From positions 36,522-100,521 of the forward strand of contig JAICJI010000001.1 of NCBI GenBank assembly GCA_025928515.1: a stretch of 64,000 bases of DNA, given 5' to 3'. The notes under the pieces are model-generated. The model had not been told where the DNA came from, made no database searches, and saw only the letters and a program-made list of their open reading frames with translations. Origin of the DNA: Thermoleophilia bacterium. Lineage in GTDB: Bacteria > Actinomycetota > Thermoleophilia > Gaiellales > Gaiellaceae. Below, piece after piece: positions 57,584 through 64,000 of the stretch. Position 1 is the stretch's first letter. Every line of letters starts with the position of its first letter. Position numbers and translations under genes: made by a program.

Positions 57584-59848
57584 CTACGCGCGCAGCACCG
57601 CGTCGAAGCGCGTCGCGAGCGCGTCGACGATCGACGCGCGCACCGGCGCGACGTCCTCGTCCGTCAGCGTCCCTTCGAGCGAGCCGAACGCGGCCCGGAA
57701 CGCGAGCGAGCGCTTCCCTTCTCCGATCTGCTCGCCCCGGTACTCGTCGAAGACCTCGAGCTCGCGAAGCAGCCCGCCTGCCGCCTCGCGGATCGCGGCC
57801 AGGACCTCGGCGGCCGGCACGTCCTCGTCGACGACGAAGGCGAGGTCTTGGCGCACCTCCGGATACGGGCTCACCTCCGCGAACGCTACGACCTGCGGCG
57901 CCGCCTCCGCGAGCGCGTCGAGGTCGAGCTCGAACGCGCTCCACGTCCCGTCGAGCACCGCCGGGTGGAGCTCGCCGAGCCAGCCCTCGGCGGTGCGCGC
58001 GGCCTTACCGGGGTGGAGGAACGGCTCGCTCGTCCGCTCGTAGCCCGGCTCGATGCCGAGCGCAGCGTAGACCTGCTCGACTGCCCACTTCGCCTCGGCG
58101 AAGCCGCCGTCGGCGACGCCCGCGACGTGCCAGTGCTCCTCCGGCAGCTCCCCGCCGACGTCGTGGTACGTGCGTGCGATCTCGAAAAGCGCGACATCGC
58201 CGGCGCCCGCGTCAGCGTTGCGGCGAGCCGGATCGAGGAGCGAGGCGTAGAGGACGGCGCGCAGCGCAGCGGCCTCGGCGGACAGGGGCTCGGGAAGGCG
58301 TAGGTCGCCGTCGGCGACGAAGGTCGGCGTGTACACCTCGCCGTAGCCGGCTCCGACGAGGACGTCCTCGACCTGCCGCCGCAGCCGCTGGTCGCGGCTG
58401 AGCCGCCCGAACATGGCCTCGCGCCGCGGCAGGGTGAACGGAATGTCGGCGAGCTTGAAGCGCGCGACCTCCTCGATCAGGTCGACCTCGCGCGTCACGT
58501 CGCGCGCGCGCCAGGTCGGCACGCGGAAGCCGCTCTTCAGCTCCTTGAACCCGAGGCGCCCGAGAATCTCGCTCTGTTCCTCCGCCGCGACTTCGAGCCC
58601 GATCAGCTCGCTTGCGCGCTCGGGCCGGAGCCGGATCACCGCGGGCTTCGGGAGCTCGGCCTGGACGTCCTCCGCCCCGGTCCAACGCGCGCCGCTCAGC
58701 TCGACGAGCAGCTGCGTGGCATAGGTCGCAGCTTGCCCTGCGACGTACGGATCGACGCCTTTCTCCCAGCGGTTCGAGCCCTCGGTGCGGAGCGAATGCC
58801 GCTCGGAGCTGCGCAGGATCCCGACCGGCTCGAAGTTCGCCGCTTCGAGCAGGACGCTCTGCGTCCCGGACGAGACCTCGGTCTCCTCGCCCCCCATGAT
58901 CCCGGCCAGCCCGACGGCACGCTCGCCGTCGGCGATCACGAGATCCTCTGCCGACAGAGTCCGCTCGACGCCGTCGAGCGTCCGCACCTTCTCGCCCTTG
59001 CGCGCGCGGCGAGCGACGAGCCCGCCGTGCAGCAGGTCGAGGTCGTACGCGTGCAGCGGGCTACCGAGCGCGAGCATGACGTAGTTCGTGACGTCGACGA
59101 CGTTCGAGATCGCGCGGACGCCCGAACGGCGCAGTCGTCCCTTCAGCCAGAGCGGGGCCTCACCCACGGTGACGTCGCGGAGCAGGCGGCCGATGAAGCG
59201 GAGGCACCCCTCGGGATCGTCGATCCCGATCCCGACAGCCTCGTCTCCGTCCTGCTGCGGGTCGCTTCCCGGCATCGGCAGGAGCTCGCCGCCGAGCAGC
59301 GCCGCCACCTCGCGCGCGACGCCGTAGACCGAGAACAGATCGGGGCGATTGCCGGTCGGCTCGAGATCGAGAACCTCGTCGGCGAGCGGCAGCACGTCGG
59401 CGAGCGGGGTCCCCGGCTCGAGCGCATCGTCTAGGACGATGATCCCGCTGTGGTCGCCGCCGAGGTCGAGCTCGTCCTCGGCGAGGATCATGCCTTCCGA
59501 GACCTTGCCTCGCAGCTTGCGCCGCTCGAGCACGAGCCCGTCCGGGAGCGTCGCGCCGGGGAGGGCGACGGCCACCTTCGCGCCCGCGCCGAAGTTCCAG
59601 GCGCCGCAGACGATCGAGTACGGCCGGTCCTCCCCCACGTCGACCGACGTGAGCTGCAACCGGTCGGCGTCGGGGTGCTTCGCCGCCTCGACGACGTGCC
59701 CGACGCGGAAGAGCCCGGGCTCGCCCTGAACACCCACGCGCGCGACTCCCTCGACCTCAGCCGAGCCGACCGAGAGCGCTTCGGCGATCTCCGCCGTGGT
59801 CGCGTCGACACGCACGTACTCGCGCAGCCAGCTGAGCGGAACCTTCAT
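57584..59848 (-). CDS. pheT: Phenylalanine--tRNA ligase beta subunit
   Basis: MKVPLSWLREYV; ISNVVDVTNYVMLALGSPLHAYDLD; GIMGGEETEVSSGT; 754 aa. Confidence 0.97.
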   Translation of the reverse strand: MKVPLSWLREYVRVDATTAEIAEALSVGSAEVEGVARVGVQGEPGLFRVGHVVEAAKHPDADRLQLTSVDVGEDRPYSIVCGAWNFGAGAKVAVALPGATLPDGLVLERRKLRGKVSEGMILAEDELDLGGDHSGIIVLDDALEPGTPLADVLPLADEVLDLEPTGNRPDLFSVYGVAREVAALLGGELLPMPGSDPQQDGDEAVGIGIDDPEGCLRFIGRLLRDVTVGEAPLWLKGRLRRSGVRAISNVVDVTNYVMLALGSPLHAYDLDLLHGGLVARRARKGEKVRTLDGVERTLSAEDLVIADGERAVGLAGIMGGEETEVSSGTQSVLLEAANFEPVGILRSSERHSLRTEGSNRWEKGVDPYVAGQAATYATQLLVELSGARWTGAEDVQAELPKPAVIRLRPERASELIGLEVAAEEQSEILGRLGFKELKSGFRVPTWRARDVTREVDLIEEVARFKLADIPFTLPRREAMFGRLSRDQRLRRQVEDVLVGAGYGEVYTPTFVADGDLRLPEPLSAEAAALRAVLYASLLDPARRNADAGAGDVALFEIARTYHDVGGELPEEHWHVAGVADGGFAEAKWAVEQVYAALGIEPGYERTSEPFLHPGKAARTAEGWLGELHPAVLDGTWSAFELDLDALAEAAPQVVAFAEVSPYPEVRQDLAFVVDEDVPAAEVLAAIREAAGGLLRELEVFDEYRGEQIGEGKRSLAFRAAFGSLEGTLTDEDVAPVRASIVDALATRFDAVLRA

Positions 59849-60879
59849 CGGAACTGCCTGAGGAAGCGGAGGTCGTTCTCCCAGAACGCGCGGATGTCGC
59901 CTATCCCGTAGCGAAGCTGTGCCGTCCGCTCGACGCCCATGCCGAACGCGAAGCCGGAGTATTCCTCCAGCCCCCAGCCGACGAACTCGTAGAGATACGG
60001 GTCGACGATCCCCGAGCCGCCCATCTCGATCCAGCCGGAGTGCTTGCAGATCGCGCAGCCCGCACCGCCGCAGTTGAAGCACGAGACGTCCGGTTCCATC
60101 GACGGCTCGGTGAACGGGAAGTAGTGCGTGCGGAAGCGCACCTCGCGCTCGGGGCCATACAGCTCGCGCATCACGTACAGGAGAGTCCCCTTGAGGTCGG
60201 CCATCGTGATGCCGTCGTCGATGGCGAGGCCCTCGAACTGGTGGAAGATCGGGTAGCGCGTCGCGGTGATGTCGTCGCGCCGGTAGACACGTCCGATCGA
60301 GACCATGTAGATCGGCGGACGCTGCGACTCCATCTTGTGGATCTGCGCCGGAGAGGTTTCCGTGCGCAGCACCGTCTCGTCGCCGAGGTACAGCGTGTCG
60401 CGCGGCGAGCGGGCCGGGTGCCATTCCGGAAAACCGAGGGCGTCGAAGTTGTACCGGGTCGTCTCGACCTCGCGGCCGTCGACGATCTCGTAACCGAGCC
60501 CGAGGAAGATGTCCTCGACCTCACGGCGCACGAGCGTCGAGGGATGGAGCGTGCCGCGCGGCCGCAGCTTCCGCTGCCCGACGAGCCCGGCCGGCAGCGT
60601 GACGTCGACCCGCTCGGTCGCGAGACGCTCCTCGAGCTCGGCGCGCCGCAGGTCTTCCTCGCGGGCTGCGAATGCCGCCTCGACCGCCTCGCGCACGGCG
60701 TTGAGCGTCATCCCGGTCTCGCGATCCCGGACGTCGCGGAGCGCGAGCTTCAGCGCGCTGCGGCGACCGAGGTACTGGACACGTGCCTCATCGAGCTCGG
60801 CGAGCGTCGACGCGGCCGCGACAGCGGCGAGCGCCTCCTGCTGGAGCCGTTCCGGATCCACGGCGGCGACTGTATCCAA
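59845..60879 (-). CDS. pheS: Phenylalanine--tRNA ligase alpha subunit
   Basis: HPSTLVRREVEDIFLGLGYEIVDGREVE; LRTETSPAQIHKM; GMGVERTAQLRYGIGDIR; TTG start with GGAGG 8 nt upstream. Confidence 0.97.
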   Translation of the reverse strand: MDTVAAVDPERLQQEALAAVAAASTLAELDEARVQYLGRRSALKLALRDVRDRETGMTLNAVREAVEAAFAAREEDLRRAELEERLATERVDVTLPAGLVGQRKLRPRGTLHPSTLVRREVEDIFLGLGYEIVDGREVETTRYNFDALGFPEWHPARSPRDTLYLGDETVLRTETSPAQIHKMESQRPPIYMVSIGRVYRRDDITATRYPIFHQFEGLAIDDGITMADLKGTLLYVMRELYGPEREVRFRTHYFPFTEPSMEPDVSCFNCGGAGCAICKHSGWIEMGGSGIVDPYLYEFVGWGLEEYSGFAFGMGVERTAQLRYGIGDIRAFWENDLRFLRQFR

Positions 60880-60922
60880 CGGTTTCTCCTCCTTTCTCGG
60901 GCATGGGTCGGCGGCGGTTCAC

Positions 60923-60987
60923 GCCCCGGCTCGAGCTGAGGAGACGACGCCTGCTAGCGCGCCGACGCCCCGGCTGCGAGCCGGGGC
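60923..60987 (-). promoter_or_regulatory. Mutually exclusive RNA hairpin segments in pheST leader
   Basis: mRNA segment 1 GCCCCGGCT (60987-60979) can pair with AGCCGGGGC at 60975-60967 (9 bp) or with CGAGCCGGGGC at 60933-60923 (11 bp with flank). Confidence 0.6.
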
Positions 60988-61019
60988 TCCGTAAAGGCGA
61001 ACGCGCGAGTAGCAGACAT
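60954..61019 (-). CDS. Putative pheST leader peptide MSATRAFAFTEPRLAAGASAR
   Basis: ATG...TAG, codons 7-9 TTC GCC TTT (Phe-Ala-Phe), overlapping hairpin segments; TAGTAT -10 element 8 nt upstream. Confidence 0.55.
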   Translation of the reverse strand: MSATRAFAFTEPRLAAGASAR

Positions 61020-61027
61020 CTGTGTCG

Positions 61028-61033
61028 ATACTA
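61028..61033 (-). promoter_or_regulatory. -10 element (TAGTAT) for pheST leader transcript
   Basis: TAGTAT-N8-ATG, near-leaderless geometry. Confidence 0.5.
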
Positions 61034-61040
61034 CCCGGCG

Positions 61041-61724
61041 ATGAGCGACTTCGACACCTGGGCTCCGGTCTACGACCTGTGGGCCGCCTTCATGACCGAG
61101 GACGTGGGCCACTACGTCTCGCTCGCTCGCGAGGCGGATGGGCCGATCGTCGAGCTGATGGTCGGCAACGGACGCGTGGCGATCGAGGTCGCGCGCGAGA
61201 CCGGGAAGCCCGTGCTCGGGATCGACTCCTCGCCCGGGATGCTCGAGATCGCCCGCGAGCGTGCGGCGGGCCTGCCCCTCGAGTTGAGGCTCGGCGATGT
61301 CCGCAACCTCGAGCTCGAGGAGCCCGCGGCGCTCATCTACGTCCCGTTCCGCTCGCTCCTCCACCTGCAGGGCTGGCAGGCCAAGCGCGATGTCTTCGAG
61401 CGCGTCGCCGCCTCGCTACGCCCGGGAGGACGCTTCGCCTTCAACGCATTCGTCTTCAGCCACACGATTGCGGCACAGCTCGACGGCACGACGCAAGACC
61501 AGAACGGGATCGTGCACACGATGCGTTACGTCCCGGCGGACAACCGCATCGATATCGAGCGGCACGACGGCACGACGGTCAGCCTGTGGTGGGCGACGCG
61601 GGAGGAATGGGACGGTCTGTTCGACGTCGCCGGCCTCGAGGTCGAGGCGCTGTACGGCTGGTTCGACCGGCGGCCCTTCGACGACGAGTCGCAAGAGTTC
61701 GTCTACGTGACGCGCAAGCGCTGA
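61041..61724 (+). CDS. SAM-dependent methyltransferase, tandem copy 1
   Basis: IVELMVGNGRVAIEVARETGKPVLGIDSSPGMLEIARERA...YGWFDRRPF. Confidence 0.88.
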   Translation: MSDFDTWAPVYDLWAAFMTEDVGHYVSLAREADGPIVELMVGNGRVAIEVARETGKPVLGIDSSPGMLEIARERAAGLPLELRLGDVRNLELEEPAALIYVPFRSLLHLQGWQAKRDVFERVAASLRPGGRFAFNAFVFSHTIAAQLDGTTQDQNGIVHTMRYVPADNRIDIERHDGTTVSLWWATREEWDGLFDVAGLEVEALYGWFDRRPFDDESQEFVYVTRKR

Positions 61725-62422
61725 GCGCCTACGACCCCATCGCGCGGCTCTACGACCCGTGGAGCGCGAGCGTCGTCGAAGACGTGTCCTTCTACGTCGA
61801 CGAAGCCCTCGCCGCCGGCGGAGAAGTCGTTGAGCTCGCCGTGGGCACGGGCCGGATCGCGATCCCCACCGCGCTCGCCGGCGCGCACGTGATCGGGGTG
61901 GACTCGTCGGTCGGGATGCTGGAGGTCTGCCGGCTGCGAGCGCGCGAGGCCGGGGTCGAGACGCGGCTCGATCTGCGGCTCGGCGACCTTCGGCGGCCTC
62001 CCGTCGACGAGCGCGTCCCGCTCGTGACCTGCCCGTTCCGCTCGTTCCTCCACCTGCGAGACGACGAGGAGCGGCTCGAGGCCCTCCGCGCCGCGCGCGG
62101 GCTGCTGCACCCGGGCGGCCGCCTCGTTTTCGACGTATTCACGCCGTCCCGGGAGGACATCGAGGAGACGCACGGCCGCTGGCTCGAGCGCGAGCCCGGC
62201 ATCGACGAGCGGGCCGACTGGGATCTCGGGGAGCAAACGCTGACATTGTCGGTGCGCGGCCCCGGGGGCTCCTCGACGATGACGCTGTGGTGGGTCGAGC
62301 CGGAGCGCTGGCACTCGCTCCTCCCCGAAGCGGGCTTCGAGGTGCTCGCGTGCTACGGCTGGTTCGACCGTCGCCCGTTCGCCGACGGCGAGGACAGCGT
62401 CTGGATCGCGCGCCGAAAATGA
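61721..62422 (+). CDS. SAM-dependent methyltransferase, tandem copy 2 (probable CTG start)
   Basis: VVELAVGTGRIAIPTALAGAHVIGVDSSVGMLEVCRLRA...CYGWFDRRPF; homology to copy 1 extends to the CTG at 61721. Confidence 0.82.
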   Translation: MSAYDPIARLYDPWSASVVEDVSFYVDEALAAGGEVVELAVGTGRIAIPTALAGAHVIGVDSSVGMLEVCRLRAREAGVETRLDLRLGDLRRPPVDERVPLVTCPFRSFLHLRDDEERLEALRAARGLLHPGGRLVFDVFTPSREDIEETHGRWLEREPGIDERADWDLGEQTLTLSVRGPGGSSTMTLWWVEPERWHSLLPEAGFEVLACYGWFDRRPFADGEDSVWIARRK

Positions 62423-62461
62423 TCCGCTCGCAAATTGCGACAAAAACGTTTCGTCCGGACC

Positions 62462-62490
62462 TTGATCCCGTGAGTGCGTTCGCGTAGTTT
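62462..62490 (+). promoter_or_regulatory. Sigma70-like promoter of predicted small RNA
   Basis: TTGATC-N17-TAGTTT. Confidence 0.6.
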
Positions 62491-62496
62491 CCTCCT

Positions 62497-62657
62497 TGCG
62501 CCGAGCACGGAACGCGAGTAGGTCGAAACTTCGACCGAGCGGTCAGACGAAGAGGGAGCAATCCCGAGGCGAAAGGCCGGTTGGACGAGGCGGACGAAAG
62601 CGAAACCGGCTCGGCGAATTCTTTGGTCCGGCCCCCGCAAGGGGCCGGCCGCGTTTC
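62497..62657 (+). ncRNA. Predicted orphan structured small RNA, about 160 nt
   Basis: Promoter upstream; closing stem CGCCGA(62499-62504)/TCGGCG(62611-62616); GGTCGA-AACT-TCGACC; GGGA-GCAA-TCCC; GCCGGTT/AACCGGC; ends in terminator. Confidence 0.5.
62628..62657 (+). terminator. Intrinsic terminator of predicted small RNA
   Basis: CCGGCCCC-CGCAA-GGGGCCGG, then CCGCGTTTCT. Confidence 0.6.
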
Positions 62658-62757
62658 TGGGGCCCGCGACGGCCGGTACCAACTACCGTCACCTAACAGT
62701 CACGCGCGATCACAACGTCGCGATCACACACCGCTTGGTTAAGCCGACGGTTTGGCG

Positions 62758-63459
62758 TTACGAAGACGTGCGGTACTTAGTACCGGTCTTTTGGCGCGCG
62801 CTCTCGTAGAGCGCGATTGCGCCCGCAATTGCGACGTTGAGCGAGTCGCCTCCGCCGGGCTGTGGGATCGAGGCACGCTCGTCACAGCGCTTGAGCACGT
62901 CCGCCGGCAGCCCTTCCCGTTCCGCGCCGAGCACGAGCACGACGTCGCCGTCGAGCCGCAACTCCGGAAGCAAGACGCCTCCGTCCGGCACGAGCGCGAC
63001 CCGTCTCCCCGCCGGCTCGTCGAACCCGCTCACCGGCACACGGAAGATCGCGCCCATCGAGGCTCGCAGCGCTTTCGGCCCCGTGAGATCCGCGCAACCG
63101 TCCGACAGCGCGACGCCGGCGCCGAATACGTCGGCCGCGCGCAACAGCGTGCCGACGTTCCCCGGATCGCCGATGTGCCAGAGCGCAAGCGTCACCGGCC
63201 GCGTCCCGCGGGGAAGCCCTTCACGCCGGAAGACTGCGACGACGCGCGGCGGGTGCGCGAGCGCCGACACCTCGCCGAGCAGCTCCGGCGCCACGTCCTC
63301 GCCGGCGACGAGGACGTCCGTCGGCTCGAGCCCGGCAGCGAGCCCGGCCTCGACGAGATCCTCTCCCTCGACTGCGAACAGCCCGAGCTTGTCTCGCCAG
63401 CGCCGCTCGTGCAGCTTGCGGACGAGCTTGAGCCGCTCGTTGTCGGGGGAAGTGATCAG
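62758..63459 (-). CDS. TrmH/SpoU-family rRNA methyltransferase (probable CTG start)
   Basis: ITSPDNERLKLVRKL N-terminus; LALWHIGDPGNVGTLLRAADVFG; VLVLGAEREGLP; SIPQPGGGDSLNVAIAGAIALYE. Confidence 0.88.
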   Translation of the reverse strand: MITSPDNERLKLVRKLHERRWRDKLGLFAVEGEDLVEAGLAAGLEPTDVLVAGEDVAPELLGEVSALAHPPRVVAVFRREGLPRGTRPVTLALWHIGDPGNVGTLLRAADVFGAGVALSDGCADLTGPKALRASMGAIFRVPVSGFDEPAGRRVALVPDGGVLLPELRLDGDVVLVLGAEREGLPADVLKRCDERASIPQPGGGDSLNVAIAGAIALYESARQKTGTKYRTSS

Positions 63460-63464
63460 GCCGA

Positions 63465-63824
63465 CTAGCTCTGGAGCGCAGTCTTCGCCTGCTCGGCGAT
63501 TGCGCCGAACGCGACCGGGTCGCTGACAGCGAGGTCGGCGAGCACCTTCCGGTCGAGCTCGATCCCGGCCTTCGAGCAGCCGTGCACGAATTGGTTGTAC
63601 GAGAGCCCGTTCGCACGTGCGGCCGCGTTGATCCGCGTGATCCAGAGCTTCCGGAACTCCCGCTTCCGCACCTTCCGGTCGCGGTAGGCGTAGACGAGGG
63701 AATGCTCGACCTGCTCCTTCGCGTAGCGGTAGTGCGTGCTCTTGCGACCCCAGTAGCCCTTGGCCTGCTCGAGGACCTTGCGGCGCTTCTTCTGCGCGTG
63801 GACGGCTCGTTTGACGCGAGGCAT
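63465..63824 (-). CDS. rplT: 50S ribosomal protein L20
   Basis: [43 protein letters not shown]. Confidence 0.98.
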   Translation of the reverse strand: MPRVKRAVHAQKKRRKVLEQAKGYWGRKSTHYRYAKEQVEHSLVYAYRDRKVRKREFRKLWITRINAAARANGLSYNQFVHGCSKAGIELDRKVLADLAVSDPVAFGAIAEQAKTALQS

Positions 63825-64000
63825 CTAGCCCATCCCCAGCATCTTCTTGACGGCGCTGCGGTCGCCGCCGGTGACCTCGCGATCCTTGCGGAAGCCGCGC
63901 CTACGCTTCGACGACTTCTTCTCCAGGTTGTGGCTCCGCATCGCCGGCCGGCGCAGGATCTTGCCGCTGCCCGTCACCTTGAACTTCTTCTTCACGGAGC
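63825..64000 (-). CDS. rpmI: 50S ribosomal protein L35 (5' end beyond window)
   Basis: Reverse translation KKKFKVTGSGKILRRPAMRSHNLEKKSSKRRRGFRKDREVTGGDRSAVKKMLGMG. Confidence 0.96.
   Translation of the reverse strand, partial: SVKKKFKVTGSGKILRRPAMRSHNLEKKSSKRRRGFRKDREVTGGDRSAVKKMLGMG

Noticed and set aside
62497-62657. Small RNA as tmRNA, SRP RNA or RNase P RNA
   Set aside because: Lacks the tmRNA tRNA-like ends, the GGUCAGGUCCGGAAGGAAGCAGC SRP core and RNase P conserved segments.

Overview
High-GC actinobacterial-type chromosome (possibly Thermoleophilia-like; inference only), densely coding on both strands, with no CRISPR array, transposase or prophage recognised. It holds about 70 supportable genes. 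These include a NarL-type two-component system flanked by paralogous secreted proteins, a purple-acid-phosphatase-like enzyme, tRNA-Gly(GCC) and tRNA-Trp(CCA), an ALDH/AKR pair, an HtrA protease, two large adenylate-cyclase/AAA regulators, and an EF-G-like GTPase with a FliA/WhiG-type sigma factor. Further genes are DinB, acyl-CoA carboxylase subunits and other acyl-CoA/amino-acid catabolism genes, a Fur/Zur + ZIP pair, SpoIID, PepA, tandem CtaG proteins, AzlCD, IlvA, MeaB, HisC, a 2-oxoacid dehydrogenase complex, and pheST next to an rpmI-rplT-rRNA methyltransferase block. The most interesting signals are: (1) a near-identical 24-nt palindromic element (core CAATG-N3-CATTG) upstream of both paralogous secreted-protein genes that flank the two-component system; (2) a 21-codon leader ORF with Phe codons (TTC GCC TTT) and mutually exclusive hairpins upstream of pheST, resembling an attenuator; (3) an orphan, apparently complete small RNA gene (TTGATC-N17-TAGTTT promoter, closing stem, GNRA hairpin, terminator) between a methyltransferase and the rRNA methyltransferase. 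Also noted are a TGA at a normally Trp position in a MEDS-domain gene, a frameshifted cyclase regulator, an AT-rich palindrome inside a biotin carboxylase gene, widespread leaderless start architecture, and probable CTG starts. All calls come from reading the sequence; no searches were run.
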